NCBI RefSeq assembly: GCF_001612825.1
Contig: NZ_BDBE01000026.1
Span: 27,701-91,700, forward strand
Length of the DNA: 64,000 nt
Reading direction: 5' to 3'
From: Nocardia caishijiensis NBRC 108228
Lineage (GTDB): Bacteria; Actinomycetota; Actinomycetes; Mycobacteriales; Mycobacteriaceae
Positions within the stretch are counted from its first letter, which is position 1, and each line of letters starts with the position of its first letter. The notes beneath the pieces are model-generated. The model had not been told where the DNA came from. It did no database searches and saw nothing but the letters and a program-made list of their open reading frames with translations. A program made the position numbers and the translations under genes. Of the stretch, positions 1 to 8,928 are shown piece by piece.

Positions 1-2
1 AG

Positions 3-587
3 CTGATCGCCGAGCACCTCGGACTGCCGAGGCCGGTGGTCTACCGGCACGTCGGCGGACGCTCCGAACTCGACGCCCTGGCCCGCAGGCGCATCCTCGA
101 TCTGCTGCTCGACGAGCTGCTGCCCACCCTGCGCCCCGACGGCACCCTCAAAGAGGTGGCGCGCGCGGTGATCCGCACCTATCTCGGCTGGATCGAACGT
201 CATCCGAACCTGCACCGGTTCCTCAGCGACGCCGCGCCGCAGGTGGAAGGGGCTCCGACGCTGTCGCCCGCGGGTCGGGAGATGGGTGGTCAACTGGCCG
301 ACATGTTCTCGGCGACTCTGGCCCGCTTCGGGATCGACCCGGCGCGTGCCCGGCCGATGGCCTTCGCCGTGGTCGGTCTGGTCGACGCGGTGGTCGCCGG
401 GTGGCGCGCCGAACCCGAACCGGTGCTCGGCACCGAGCAGATCCAGGGCATCCTCACCGAATCGGTGCTGTCGCTGCTGGAGGGCAACGCGCGCAGCCTC
501 GGTGTGCCGTTGCAACGCGATTCGCTCGTGGCCGACCTACTCGTCGCCCCCGAGGCGGCCCCGCCGCCCGAGGACCGGCTGCGCTGA
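3..587 (+). CDS. TetR/AcrR-family regulator, 5'-truncated by window edge
   Basis: The reading frame is already open at the left edge, so the start lies outside the window. The first visible residues (LIAEHLGLPRPVVYRHVGG) look like the end of a TetR helix-turn-helix, with the recognition helix and the following Tyr. The rest is an all-helical ligand-binding domain ending in a Pro/Glu-rich tail. The family represses nearby transport or metabolic genes and is released by a small ligand. The next gene is convergent, so the regulated partner is probably to the left. Function beyond the family is unknown. Confidence 0.8.
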   Translation: MIAEHLGLPRPVVYRHVGGRSELDALARRRILDLLLDELLPTLRPDGTLKEVARAVIRTYLGWIERHPNLHRFLSDAAPQVEGAPTLSPAGREMGGQLADMFSATLARFGIDPARARPMAFAVVGLVDAVVAGWRAEPEPVLGTEQIQGILTESVLSLLEGNARSLGVPLQRDSLVADLLVAPEAAPPPEDRLR

Positions 588-590
588 GCC

Positions 591-1778
591 TCAGACACCG
601 GCGAGTGCGCGATAGGTGCGGTGCCACAGCCACTCCACCGGCCCGCGCTCGAACCGTCGCAACCACAGGTGGGCGCAGCAGACGATGAGGGCGACCGTCA
701 GCGCGTAGATCCCGATGGTGAACGGCACACGCGCACTCTCGGACACCTGCGCCGCCAGCCCGAAACCCCAGCCGTAGCAGAGGAATCCGGCGATCAGGTT
801 CTGCAGGATGTAGCAGCTGAGCGCCGTCCGGCCGACCTCGCTCAGGCGTGCCCCGGCGAAACCGACGCGCGGATCACGCAGGTAGTAGGCGGCGACGGCC
901 GCGAGGATGCCGAGTGCCACGAACGGTGCGGTCCCGTACCGGGTGAACAGCACCAGATCGCCACCGCCGAACACACCGACGACGAAGTCCACGGGGGCGG
1001 CGACCCCGAAGCCGATCACCATGAGCCACCGGCGAAGTCGCGCCCCCTCGGCGCGGAACACTCCCGCGCGGTAGAGGCGGGCGCCGAGCAGGAACAGCGC
1101 GACCGACATCGGGAAGACGAAGATCGCCTCGATGCGGAACGTGAAGGCATGGTCGGCCCGGAACGCGACCAGGTCCCAGAACGACCCGTCGGCATAGGGA
1201 TTCGGGTCGAGCGTCGACGGTGCGCCTCGGGTATCGCCCGGTTCGAAGGCCAGGGCGGCGGCGAGCAGCGTCAGCACGGTCACGTGTACGGCGGTCGCCG
1301 CGATCACCCAACGGCGTTGCGCGCGGTCACTCGTCGCCAGCAGGTAGGCCACGACCAGGCCGGTGACGGCGTACCCCATCAGCACGTCGAACTCCGCGAC
1401 GAGCAGGAAGTTCAGCAATCCGTCCAGGAACAGCAAGGCCGCCCGGATCGGATACTTCCCCGGCCAGCGACGGCCCGCCCGACGGGCGGAATCCTGCTGG
1501 ATCGCCAGCCCGATCCCGAACATCACCGTGAGCAGGCCGAGAAACTTGCCCTGCGCGATCTGCTGCAGTACCCGCTCGGTCCACATCCAACCGCTCCCCG
1601 CGGCCGCGCCGAGTCCGTCCAGGTACCCGACCAGACCGAGGGGATCGGTGAAGATCCAGACATTGGTGCCGAGCGTGCCGAGGATCGCGATGCCGCGCAG
1701 GACGTCCAGCGCGGGTAGTCGCCGGGACCCGACGACTGCCACGGTCTCGGTACCGGTCTGCGTCATGATCTCGCTCAT
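591..1778 (-). CDS. DUF418 (YeiB-like) multipass membrane protein
   Basis: This is a polytopic inner-membrane protein of about 395 residues with roughly ten hydrophobic segments. The N-terminal LDVLRGIAILGTLGTN motif and the C-terminal GRTALSCYILQN segment are typical of DUF418/YeiB proteins. The family is related to acyltransferase-3-like membrane proteins; its substrate is not established. I chose the ATG at 1778 (MSEIMTQ) over a longer frame that starts in hydrophilic low-quality sequence; a second ATG at 1766 is also possible. It is divergent from dop and convergent with the TetR gene. A short dyad at 1835-1852 lies upstream. Confidence 0.75.
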   Translation of the reverse strand: MSEIMTQTGTETVAVVGSRRLPALDVLRGIAILGTLGTNVWIFTDPLGLVGYLDGLGAAAGSGWMWTERVLQQIAQGKFLGLLTVMFGIGLAIQQDSARRAGRRWPGKYPIRAALLFLDGLLNFLLVAEFDVLMGYAVTGLVVAYLLATSDRAQRRWVIAATAVHVTVLTLLAAALAFEPGDTRGAPSTLDPNPYADGSFWDLVAFRADHAFTFRIEAIFVFPMSVALFLLGARLYRAGVFRAEGARLRRWLMVIGFGVAAPVDFVVGVFGGGDLVLFTRYGTAPFVALGILAAVAAYYLRDPRVGFAGARLSEVGRTALSCYILQNLIAGFLCYGWGFGLAAQVSESARVPFTIGIYALTVALIVCCAHLWLRRFERGPVEWLWHRTYRALAGV

Positions 1779-1834
1779 GATCCGAGTATCGCGAGCGTCG
1801 GTGCGGTCCGGATCGCCCACGAGGACCACCGCGG

Positions 1835-1852
1835 GTCCCCCATCCGGGGGAC
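1835..1852. promoter_or_regulatory. Perfect inverted repeat upstream of the DUF418 gene
   Basis: GTCCCCC-atcc-GGGGGAC is a perfect 7-bp dyad with a 4-nt spacer. It lies about 57 bp upstream of the DUF418 start and about 90 bp upstream of dop. It could be an operator for either gene. No regulator is identified. Confidence 0.3.
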
Positions 1853-1926
1853 GTGCCCGCCGGTCCGTGGTCGTGCTGGACCGACCCCGTGCGACCGAGA
1901 TGACGGTGCGAGGGTGGCACGTCGCC

Positions 1927-1932
1927 TAGGCT
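1927..1932 (+). promoter_or_regulatory. Candidate -10 box (TAGGCT) for leaderless dop
   Basis: TAGGCT fits the actinobacterial TANNNT -10 element and is followed by exactly 7 nt and then the ATG of dop. That spacing places transcription start at or next to the start codon, as in the leaderless mRNAs common in mycobacteria. No Shine-Dalgarno sequence precedes dop, which agrees. Confidence 0.45.
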
Positions 1933-1939
1933 CGACAGC

Positions 1940-3439
1940 ATGCAGCGCATCATCGGAATCGAGGTCGAGTACGGCATCTCGACCCCCACGGAGCCGACGG
2001 CCAACCCGATCCTCACCTCCACCCAGGCCGTTCTCGCCTACGCGGCCGCCGAAGGGGTGCCGCGCGCCAAGCGCACCCGCTGGGACTACGAGGTGGAATC
2101 CCCGCTGCGAGACGCGCGTGGTTTCGACCTCAGCCGGATGAGCGGGCCCGCCCCGGTCATCGACGCCGACGAGGTCGGCGCGGCCAACATGATCCTCACC
2201 AACGGGGCCCGGCTCTACGTCGACCACGCCCACCCGGAGTACTCCGCGCCCGAGGTCGTCGATCCGCTCGACGCCGTCATCTGGGACAAGGCGGGCGAAC
2301 GGGTGATGGAGGCCGCCGCACGCCACGCCTCCAGCGTGCCCGGTGCCCCGCGCCTACAGCTGTACAAGAACAACGTCGACGGCAAGGGCGCCTCCTACGG
2401 CACCCACGAGAACTACCTGATGAACCGCGATACGCCGTTCAGCCACATCATCGCCGGTCTCACCCCGTTCTTCGTCTCCCGGCAGGTGATCTGTGGTTCC
2501 GGCCGGGTCGGCATCGGCCAGTCCGGTGACCACGCGGGCTTCCAGCTGTCCCAGCGCGCCGACTACATCGAGGTCGAGGTCGGTCTCGAGACCACCCTCA
2601 AGCGCGGCATCATCAACACCCGCGACGAACCGCACGCCGACGCCGACAAGTACCGGCGCCTGCACGTGATCATCGGTGACGCCAACCTGGCCGAGATGTC
2701 GACCTACCTCAAGGTCGGCACCACCGCGCTGGTGCTCGACCTGATCGAGGCGGGCGAGGACCTCTCGGAGTTCCAGCTGGCCCGCCCCGTCACCGCCGTG
2801 CACCAGATCAGCCACGATCCCACCCTGCGCGCCACCGTCGCGCTCGCCGACGGCCGCGAGCTGACCGGCCTTGCGCTGCAACGTCTCTACCACGAGCGGG
2901 TCGCGAAGTTCATCGACCGCGAAGGCAACGACGACCCACGCGTACGCGACATCGTGGAGAACTGGGCCATGGTGCTCGACCTGCTCGAGCGCGACCCGAT
3001 GGAATGCGCCAACCTGCTCGACTGGCCCGCCAAGCTCCGCCTGCTCGAGGGCATGCGCAGCCGTGAGGGCCTGGGCTGGGCCGCGCCGAAACTGCACCTG
3101 ATGGACCTGCAGTACTCCGATGTGCGCCTGGACAAGGGACTCTACAACCGCCTGGTGGCACGGGGGTCGATGAAACGCCTGGTCAGCGAGCAGGACGTGC
3201 TCGACGCGATGACCAACCCGCCGACCAACACCCGGGCGTACTTCCGCGGTGAGTGCCTGCGTCGCTTCGGTGCCGATATCGCCGCCGCCAGTTGGGATTC
3301 GGTGATCTTCGATCTCGGCGGCGACTCGCTGGTCCGCATCCCGACGCTCGAGCCACGGCGCGGCACGAAAGCCCACGTCGGTAAGCTGCTCGAGGCGGCG
3401 GAATCGGCGGCCGATCTCGTCGAACAGCTCACCCACTGA
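1940..3439 (+). CDS. dop: Deamidase of Pup / depupylase Dop
   Basis: This 499-residue protein belongs to the carboxylate-amine ligase-like Pup enzyme family. Dop converts the C-terminal Gln of Pup to Glu and removes Pup from substrates. Visible signatures are the N-terminal [11 protein letters not shown] (metal/ATP-binding Glu residues), [15 protein letters not shown] with Asp95 matching the catalytic Asp95 of mycobacterial Dop, [10 protein letters not shown], and [17 protein letters not shown]. The insertion between the first strand and the NGARLY motif (about residues 40-80) is the Dop loop that distinguishes it from PafA. It lies directly upstream of pup, whose GGQ end requires deamidation. 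Length is normal and the gene is intact. Confidence 0.96.
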   Translation: MQRIIGIEVEYGISTPTEPTANPILTSTQAVLAYAAAEGVPRAKRTRWDYEVESPLRDARGFDLSRMSGPAPVIDADEVGAANMILTNGARLYVDHAHPEYSAPEVVDPLDAVIWDKAGERVMEAAARHASSVPGAPRLQLYKNNVDGKGASYGTHENYLMNRDTPFSHIIAGLTPFFVSRQVICGSGRVGIGQSGDHAGFQLSQRADYIEVEVGLETTLKRGIINTRDEPHADADKYRRLHVIIGDANLAEMSTYLKVGTTALVLDLIEAGEDLSEFQLARPVTAVHQISHDPTLRATVALADGRELTGLALQRLYHERVAKFIDREGNDDPRVRDIVENWAMVLDLLERDPMECANLLDWPAKLRLLEGMRSREGLGWAAPKLHLMDLQYSDVRLDKGLYNRLVARGSMKRLVSEQDVLDAMTNPPTNTRAYFRGECLRRFGADIAAASWDSVIFDLGGDSLVRIPTLEPRRGTKAHVGKLLEAAESAADLVEQLTH

Positions 3440-3461
3440 GGCGATCACCGGCACGACCGGG

Positions 3462-3494
3462 CGACAATACGGTCGCTAATCGACCATGTTGTCG
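3462..3494. promoter_or_regulatory. 33-bp dyad between dop and pup
   Basis: Two 14-bp arms (3462-3475 and 3481-3494) are complementary at 12 of 14 positions around a 5-nt CTAAT centre. The element begins 23 bp after the dop stop. Its right arm lies just before a TAGGGT box at 3506-3511, a plausible -10 for pup-prcBA. It could be a dop terminator without a U-tract or an operator overlapping the pup promoter. The sequence alone does not decide. Confidence 0.45.
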
Positions 3495-3556
3495 GATCCG
3501 CTCGGTAGGGTTGAAGAACGAGCACGATCATTGAGTGGAAGAGGAGGTCGGCTGCC

Positions 3557-3751
3557 ATGGCACAAGAGCAGACCAAGCGCGCCGGGGGTGGCGACGAGGA
3601 CGAGGGCCCCGAGGGCGACGGTGCGGCAGGACAGGAGCGGCGCGAGAAGCTCGCGGAGGAAACCGACGACCTGCTCGACGAGATCGATGATGTGCTCGAG
3701 GAGAACGCCGAGGACTTCGTGCGGGCATATGTGCAGAAGGGCGGCCAGTGA
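3557..3751 (+). CDS. pup: Prokaryotic ubiquitin-like protein Pup
   Basis: This is a 64-residue, highly acidic, low-complexity protein ending YVQKGGQ. The C-terminal Gly-Gly-Gln is the Pup hallmark: Dop deamidates Gln to Glu, and PafA then joins that Glu side chain to substrate lysines. The C-terminal half (about residues 30-60) is the predicted helix that binds the coiled coil of the proteasomal ATPase. A strong ribosome binding site (AGAGGAGG) precedes the ATG. Its stop overlaps the GTG of prcB, so translation is coupled. The ATPase Mpa/ARC is not in this window. Confidence 0.97.
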   Translation: MAQEQTKRAGGGDEDEGPEGDGAAGQERREKLAEETDDLLDEIDDVLEENAEDFVRAYVQKGGQ

Positions 3752-4590
3752 CCCCAGGTGACCCGTTGCGTCTGAACGCAGGTCAGACGCTGTCCTCGTT
3801 CACCGAACATCTCCGCATGCACGCGCCGGACCTGTTGCCCGCCAACAGGTTCGGCGGCAGCGAACTCGCCGGGGCGGATTTCGCGCCGCACGGCACCACC
3901 ATCGTCGCGGTGAACTACCGCGGCGGTGTGCTGATCGCGGGCGACCGCCGGGCCACCCAGGGCAACCTGGTGGCCTCGCGCGACATGGAGAAGGTCTACA
4001 TCACCGACACCTTCTCGGCCGCGGGCATCGCCGGTACGGCCGGGCTCGCGGTGGAGATGGTGCGGTTGTTCGCGGTGGAACTCGAGTACTACGAGAAGAT
4101 CGAAGGTGTCTCGCTCACCTTCGACGGCAAGGCCAACAAGTTGTCGAAGATGGTGCGCGAGAACCTGCCCGCCGCCATGCAGGGACTGGCGGTGATCCCG
4201 CTGCTGGTCGGCTACGACGACCAGGTGACCGACCCCGACAAGGCCGGACGCATCGTGTCCTACGACGTAGTCGGTTCGCGCAGCGAGGAACGCTTCGGCT
4301 ACACCGCCGTCGGTTCGGGTTCGAACTTCGCCAAGTCCTCGCTCAAGAAGCTCTACCGGCGCGGACTCGACGCGGATCAGGCACTGCGGATCGCGGTGGA
4401 GTCGCTGGTCGACGCGGCCGACGACGACACCGCCACCGGCGGACCCGACGCATTGCGCGGGATCTATCCGACGGTGGTGACCATCGACGCCGAGGGCGCG
4501 GTCGAGGTCACCGAGGAACGGCTCGGTGCGGTCGCCGCGGCGATCGCCGCCGACCGGGAGGCCGCAGTGAACGGGGGTGCCAGCGCATGA
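3748..4590 (+). CDS. prcB: 20S proteasome beta subunit PrcB
   Basis: This is the catalytic beta subunit of the actinobacterial 20S core, 280 residues. A propeptide of about 49 residues ends at HG, followed by TTIVAV, so autocleavage exposes the nucleophilic Thr at residue 50. The mature domain shows [14 protein letters not shown] with the catalytic Asp and Arg, and the expected downstream Lys-containing strand. The GTG start overlaps the pup stop, and the 3' end overlaps prcA by 4 bp (ATGA). This is a tightly coupled pup-prcB-prcA operon, which favours stoichiometric assembly. Confidence 0.96.
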   Translation: MTPGDPLRLNAGQTLSSFTEHLRMHAPDLLPANRFGGSELAGADFAPHGTTIVAVNYRGGVLIAGDRRATQGNLVASRDMEKVYITDTFSAAGIAGTAGLAVEMVRLFAVELEYYEKIEGVSLTFDGKANKLSKMVRENLPAAMQGLAVIPLLVGYDDQVTDPDKAGRIVSYDVVGSRSEERFGYTAVGSGSNFAKSSLKKLYRRGLDADQALRIAVESLVDAADDDTATGGPDALRGIYPTVVTIDAEGAVEVTEERLGAVAAAIAADREAAVNGGASA

Positions 4591-5354
4591 CGCTGCCTTA
4601 CTACGCGTCCGCCGAGCAGATCATGCGGGACAAGACCGAACTGGCTCGCAAGGGCATCGGTCGTGGTCGTAGCGTGGTCGTGCTGGTGTACGACAAGGGT
4701 GTGCTGTTCGTCGCGGAGAATCCGTCGGCGACCCTGCACAAGATCAGCGAGCTCTACGACCGCATCGGTTTCGCCGCGGTCGGTAAGTACAACGAGTTCG
4801 AGGCACTGCGTCGGGGCGGCATCCTGCAGGCCGACCTGAAGGGCTACCAGTACGACCGGCGCGACGTCACCGGTCGGTCGCTGGCCAACCTCTACGCCCA
4901 GAGCCTGGGTTCGATCTTCACCGATCAGCTCAAGCCCTACGAGGTGGAGCTGTGTGTGGCCGAGGTCGGGTATCCGGAACAGGCACCCACCTCGGTGCTG
5001 TACCGGATCACCTTCGACGGGTCGATCGTCGACGAACGTGAGTTCGTCGTGATGGGTGGCACCACCGAACCCATCGTCACCGCCCTCAAGGCCGCCTACA
5101 AGCCGGGGCTCACCCTGGACGAGGCGCTGAAGGTGGCGATCGGCGCCTTGCAGGCCGGTCAGCCCGAAGCCGACAAGGACAAGCGTTCGCTCGGTGTCTC
5201 CTCGCTCGAGGTGGCCACCCTCGAACAGGCACGTCCGCGCCGGGCGTTCCGGCGCCTGCAGGGCGCTCCGCTCGAGCAGGCACTGGCCGGGACCACCGGC
5301 AAGAAGGTGACCGAGGCGAAGCTGCCCGAACCCGAGGACGGTTCGGACGGCTGA
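4587..5354 (+). CDS. prcA: 20S proteasome alpha subunit PrcA
   Basis: This 255-residue alpha-ring subunit forms the gate and the docking surface for the ATPase. The N-terminus [27 protein letters not shown] contains the helix H0 region and gate segment of actinobacterial PrcA. The core has [10 protein letters not shown] and the [21 protein letters not shown] stretch. The last ~40 residues are polar and acidic, as in mycobacterial PrcA. It is translationally coupled to prcB and is followed by a strong hairpin that separates it from pafA. Confidence 0.96.
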   Translation: MTLPYYASAEQIMRDKTELARKGIGRGRSVVVLVYDKGVLFVAENPSATLHKISELYDRIGFAAVGKYNEFEALRRGGILQADLKGYQYDRRDVTGRSLANLYAQSLGSIFTDQLKPYEVELCVAEVGYPEQAPTSVLYRITFDGSIVDEREFVVMGGTTEPIVTALKAAYKPGLTLDEALKVAIGALQAGQPEADKDKRSLGVSSLEVATLEQARPRRAFRRLQGAPLEQALAGTTGKKVTEAKLPEPEDGSDG

Positions 5355-5374
5355 CGCCTGCGTCGAGATCGCGA

Positions 5375-5409
5375 TCGGGCCCGTGAACCACCTCGGTTCA
5401 CGGGCCCGA
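5375..5409 (+). terminator. Strong hairpin between prcA and pafA
   Basis: The arms 5375-5389 and 5395-5409 form a perfect 15-bp stem with a 5-nt loop (ACCTC). No U-tract follows, as is common for actinobacterial terminators. It starts 20 bp after the prcA stop and probably ends the dop/pup-prcBA transcript, leaving pafA to its own promoter. Confidence 0.75.
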
Positions 5410-5505
5410 CCTCGTGGTGGGCAGAAACTCCTTCGCTGTCCGAATCGTTGTGAACACGTATGCGAATGGGATCTCAGAGCGCCGCGCGGGCATCGGTCAT
5501 GGCTG

Positions 5506-5511
5506 TAGTGT
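5506..5511 (+). promoter_or_regulatory. Candidate -10 box (TAGTGT) for leaderless pafA
   Basis: TAGTGT is followed by 7 nt and then the GTG chosen for pafA at 5519. Together with the preceding hairpin it suggests an independent, leaderless pafA transcript. Confidence 0.45.
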
Positions 5512-5518
5512 CGATGGT

Positions 5519-6877
5519 GTGCAGCGACGAATCATGGGGATCGAGACCGAGTTCGGTGTGACATGCACCTTCCACGGTCACCGTCGGCTGTCCCCCGACG
5601 AGGTGGCCCGGTACCTGTTCCGCCGGGTGGTGTCCTGGGGCCGTAGCTCTAATGTCTTCCTTCGCAACGGTGCCAGGTTGTACCTCGACGTCGGATCGCA
5701 TCCCGAGTACGCCACGGCCGAATGTGACAGCCTGGTGCAGCTGGTCACCCACGACCGGGCCGGTGAGCGGGTGCTCGAGGAGCTGCTCATCGACGCCGAA
5801 CAGCGGTTGGCCGAAGAAGGCATCGGCGGCGACATCTACCTGTTCAAGAACAACACCGACTCCGCGGGCAACTCCTACGGCTGCCACGAGAACTTCCTCG
5901 TGGTGCGCGCGGGCGAGTTCTCCCGGATCTCGGATGTGCTGTTGCCGTTCCTGGTGACGCGTCAGCTCATCTGCGGTGCGGGCAAGGTCCTGCAGACGCC
6001 GAAGGCGGCCACCTTCTGCCTCTCGCAGCGCGCCGAACACATCTGGGAGGGCGTCTCCTCGGCGACCACCCGGTCGCGTCCGATCATCAACACTCGCGAC
6101 GAACCGCACGCCGACGCCGAGAAGTACCGGCGCCTGCACGTGATCGTCGGCGACTCGAACATGGCCGAACCGACCACGATGCTCAAGGTGGGCACGGCGT
6201 CGCTGGTGCTGGAGATGATCGAGGCCGGGGTGTCGTTCCGCGACTTCGCCCTCGACAACCCCATCCGTGCCATTCGTGAGGTGAGCCACGACCTCACCGG
6301 TCGCCGACCGGTGCGGCTCGCCGGTGGACGTCAGGCCAGCGCGCTCGAGATCCAGCGCGAGTACTACGCGCGCGCCGTGGACCACCTGCGCAACCGGGAC
6401 CGCGACCCGCAGATCGACGCCGTCGTCGACCTCTGGGGCCGCACCCTGGACGCGGTCGAGGCGCAGGACTTCGCCAAGGTCGACACCGAGATCGACTGGG
6501 TGATCAAGCGCAAGCTGTTCCAGCGGTACCAGGATCGGTACAGCATGGAGTTGTCCGATCCCAAGATCGCCCAGCTCGACCTGGCCTACCACGACATCAA
6601 GCGCGGCCGCGGCGTCTTCGACCTGCTGCAACGCAGGGGCCTGGCCAAGCGGATCACCGAGGACGAGGCGGTCGACGCGGCCGTCGAGACCCCGCCGCAG
6701 ACCACCCGCGCCAAACTGCGTGGCGACTTCATCACCGCCGCGCAGGAGGCCGGTCGCGACTTCACCGTCGACTGGGTGCACCTGAAGCTGAACGACCAGG
6801 CGCAGCGCACGGTGCTGTGCAAGGATCCGTTCCGGTCGGTCGACGAACGCGTCGACCGACTCATCGCCTCGATGTAG
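5519..6877 (+). CDS. pafA: Pup-protein ligase PafA
   Basis: This is the sole Pup ligase; it uses ATP to phosphorylate the C-terminal Glu of Pup and joins it to substrate lysines. From the GTG at 5519 the protein is 452 residues and begins (M)[15 protein letters not shown], matching the known mycobacterial N-terminus. Upstream in-frame starts would add an unrelated ~35-residue tail. Visible motifs are the GIETEFG metal-binding Glu residues, [16 protein letters not shown] with Asp57 as the catalytic aspartate equivalent, GCHENFLV, and [16 protein letters not shown]. It lacks the Dop-type loop. A perfect terminator hairpin follows. Confidence 0.95.
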   Translation: MQRRIMGIETEFGVTCTFHGHRRLSPDEVARYLFRRVVSWGRSSNVFLRNGARLYLDVGSHPEYATAECDSLVQLVTHDRAGERVLEELLIDAEQRLAEEGIGGDIYLFKNNTDSAGNSYGCHENFLVVRAGEFSRISDVLLPFLVTRQLICGAGKVLQTPKAATFCLSQRAEHIWEGVSSATTRSRPIINTRDEPHADAEKYRRLHVIVGDSNMAEPTTMLKVGTASLVLEMIEAGVSFRDFALDNPIRAIREVSHDLTGRRPVRLAGGRQASALEIQREYYARAVDHLRNRDRDPQIDAVVDLWGRTLDAVEAQDFAKVDTEIDWVIKRKLFQRYQDRYSMELSDPKIAQLDLAYHDIKRGRGVFDLLQRRGLAKRITEDEAVDAAVETPPQTTRAKLRGDFITAAQEAGRDFTVDWVHLKLNDQAQRTVLCKDPFRSVDERVDRLIASM

Positions 6878-6902
6878 GCGAACCCCCACAGGCGGGGGGC
6901 CG

Positions 6903-6952
6903 ACAAAACCGGTGGCGCGTGGGAGCGATCGCGTAGGCGCCACCGGTTTTGT
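6903..6952. terminator. Bidirectional terminator after pafA
   Basis: The perfect 16-bp inverted repeat ACAAAACCGGTGGCGC (6903-6918) and GCGCCACCGGTTTTGT (6937-6952) gives an A-tract on one side and a T-rich end on the other. It lies between convergent pafA and a TetR gene and can terminate both. Confidence 0.85.
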
Positions 6953-6988
6953 GTGTCCGCTGGAGGGGCACCGGTTCCCGTTGTTCGT

Positions 6989-7624
6989 TCAGCCGGTCGA
7001 AACGACCGTGACGTAGGTGGTCCGTAGCCCGCCGATGAAGGCGGTGAGCGCCAATTCGAAACTGTCGTCGTCGATTTCGTCCGCGATCGCGCGCAACAGG
7101 TGAGCCTGGTTCAGGTGCGGATACCGGTCACGGTAGACCTGTACATCATCGGCGAACCCACCGGCGAACGAGCCGACGGTGGATCCCATGACCAGGTACC
7201 GGGTGGCCGCGCCGATCATCGTCGCGTAACGCGGGGGCCAGCCTGCCCCGACCAGGCCGCCGTGGACGGCGTCGGCCGCGCGCAGGTTCTCGGCCCGGCG
7301 GCCGGGTCCCGCGGCGAGATAGGGCACGAAGTTGGGGTGGGTGGCCAGGGCTGTCCGGTAGCTGCGGGCCCAGGACGCCAAGGCCTCGTCCCAGGGCGCC
7401 GAGTCGAAGGCGGAGGTGTCGACGCGGCTCATGACCCGGGCGGCGATGTCGTCGAGCAGTTCGTCCTTGTTGGGGTAGTGGCCGTAGAGCGAGGCGGCCT
7501 GGACACCCAGTTCGGCGGCCAGTTTGCGCATGGAGACCTCGGCCAAGCCGTCACGGTCGATCAGGGCCAGCGCGGCGTCGCGGATGCGATCGCGGCTCAA
7601 CAGCGGTACGCGCGGCCTGGCCAT
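6989..7624 (-). CDS. TetR-family repressor of the acyl-CoA dehydrogenase block
   Basis: This is a 211-residue regulator. The N-terminal domain has LSRDRIRDAALALIDRDGL followed by the helix-turn-helix SMRKLAAELGVQAASLYGHYPNKDELLD (about residues 30-58). The C-terminal domain is all-helical, for ligand binding and dimerisation. The start is the ATG at 7624 (MARPRVPL); a longer frame adds a basic non-conserved tail. It is divergent from two acyl-CoA dehydrogenases, a ketoreductase and an acyl-CoA ligase, so an acyl-CoA effector is plausible. A long dyad in the shared promoter is the likely operator. Confidence 0.85.
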   Translation of the reverse strand: MARPRVPLLSRDRIRDAALALIDRDGLAEVSMRKLAAELGVQAASLYGHYPNKDELLDDIAARVMSRVDTSAFDSAPWDEALASWARSYRTALATHPNFVPYLAAGPGRRAENLRAADAVHGGLVGAGWPPRYATMIGAATRYLVMGSTVGSFAGGFADDVQVYRDRYPHLNQAHLLRAIADEIDDDSFELALTAFIGGLRTTYVTVVSTG

Positions 7625-7701
7625 GCGTTGTCCTCTCCTGCGGCGAATTCCTCGGGACACGAACCGTATCACCGAGAACGACCACACCTCTTGATTGTCC
7701 G

Positions 7702-7743
7702 AACGGCGTTAGGATACGGTGCCCGAGTAAACCTAACGCTGTT
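7702..7743. promoter_or_regulatory. Inverted repeat in the divergent TetR/acyl-CoA dehydrogenase promoter
   Basis: AACGGCGTTAGG (7702-7713) and CCTAACGCTGTT (7732-7743) are complementary at 11 of 12 positions around an 18-nt spacer. The element ends 17 bp before the GTG of the dehydrogenase and about 78 bp from the TetR start. It is a candidate operator for the divergent TetR repressor. Confidence 0.55.
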
Positions 7744-7760
7744 TGGTTCAGGAGTGTCCC

Positions 7761-8912
7761 GTGGATTTCGAACTCTCGTCGGCGCACAGCGATCTGCGCG
7801 ATCTCGCCCGTACCTGGGTGGACAAGGAGGTCGTTCCGCACGCGACGCGGTGGGATCGCGACGAGTCGGTGGATCCGGCGATCGTCGGCAAGCTCGGTGC
7901 GATGGGATTCCTCGGCATCGGGATCGACGAGGAATACGGCGGTTCCGGAGGCGACATGCTCGCCTACTGCGTGTTGCTCGAGGAACTCGGTCGCGGTGAC
8001 AGCGCGGTGCGTGGCATCGTGTCGGTCTCACTCGGCCTGGTCGGCAAGTCCATCGCGGCCTACGGCACCGAGGAACAGAAGCGTCGGTTCCTGCCGTCGC
8101 TGTGCGAGGGCCAGAGGCTTGGCTGCTTCGCGCTCACCGAGCCGGGCACCGGCTCCGACGCGGCGGGATTGATCACCCGCGCGACGCGCGAGGGCGCGGA
8201 CTGGGTCATCTCCGGCACGAAGATCTTCATCACCAACGGAACCTGGGCCGATGTCGCGCTGGTGTTCGCCCGCACCGGTGGGCCCGGGCCGAAAGGCATC
8301 ACCGCGTTCCTGGTGCCAACCGACGCACCGGGTTTCGGCCGGACCGAGATCAAGGGCAAACTCGGGCTGCGTGGTCAGGCCACCGCCGAACTCGTTCTCG
8401 ACGGTGTCCGGGTGCCCGACGCGAACCGGTTGGGTGAGCTCGGCCAGGGCTTCCGCATCGCGATGGGCGCGCTGGACAAAGGCCGCATCGGTGTCGCCGC
8501 CGGGTGCGTCGGTGTCGCCAGGGCCTGCCTCGAGGCCTCGGTGCGCTACGCCGGTGAACGCGAACAGTTCGGCAAACCGATCGCGGGATACCAGCTCGTG
8601 CAGGAGCTGCTCGCCGATATCGCCGTCGAGACCGACGCCGCGCGACTGCTCGCCTGGCGTGCCGCCGACCTGGTCGACCGGGGCGAGTCGTTCGGCACGG
8701 CCGCGTCGATGGCGAAGCTGTTCGCCTCCGAAACCGCCGTGAAGGCCGCGAACAACGCCATCCAGGTGTTCGGCGGTTACGGCTACATCGACGAATATCC
8801 CGTCGCCAAATACCTGCGCGACGCCCGCGTGCTGACCCTCTACGAGGGCACGACCCAGATCCAGAAACTGCTCATCGGCCGCGCCCTCACCGGCGTCAAT
8901 GCCATCGTCTGA
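7761..8912 (+). CDS. Acyl-CoA dehydrogenase (short/medium-chain type)
   Basis: This flavoenzyme introduces the alpha-beta double bond in an acyl-CoA. It has 383 residues. Family signatures are FALTEPGTGSDAAG (FAD/substrate loop), the GTKIFITNG strand and QVFGGYGYIDEYPVAKYLRDARV. The C-terminal LYEGTTQIQ supplies the catalytic Glu near residue 363, the MCAD/SCAD arrangement. The GTG start at 7761 has AGGAG six bases upstream; an upstream TTG lacks one. It is first gene of a + strand operon with a ketoreductase, a second dehydrogenase, a broken thiolase and a ligase. The chain length or ring substrate is not apparent. Confidence 0.9.
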   Translation: MDFELSSAHSDLRDLARTWVDKEVVPHATRWDRDESVDPAIVGKLGAMGFLGIGIDEEYGGSGGDMLAYCVLLEELGRGDSAVRGIVSVSLGLVGKSIAAYGTEEQKRRFLPSLCEGQRLGCFALTEPGTGSDAAGLITRATREGADWVISGTKIFITNGTWADVALVFARTGGPGPKGITAFLVPTDAPGFGRTEIKGKLGLRGQATAELVLDGVRVPDANRLGELGQGFRIAMGALDKGRIGVAAGCVGVARACLEASVRYAGEREQFGKPIAGYQLVQELLADIAVETDAARLLAWRAADLVDRGESFGTAASMAKLFASETAVKAANNAIQVFGGYGYIDEYPVAKYLRDARVLTLYEGTTQIQKLLIGRALTGVNAIV

Positions 8913-8928
8913 CACAGGAGTACACCCC

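Noticed and set aside
2354..6943. Minus-strand frames opposite dop and pafA (366 and 489 codons)
   Set aside because: Val/Asp/Gly/His-rich shadows with no start signals, opposite highly conserved genes.
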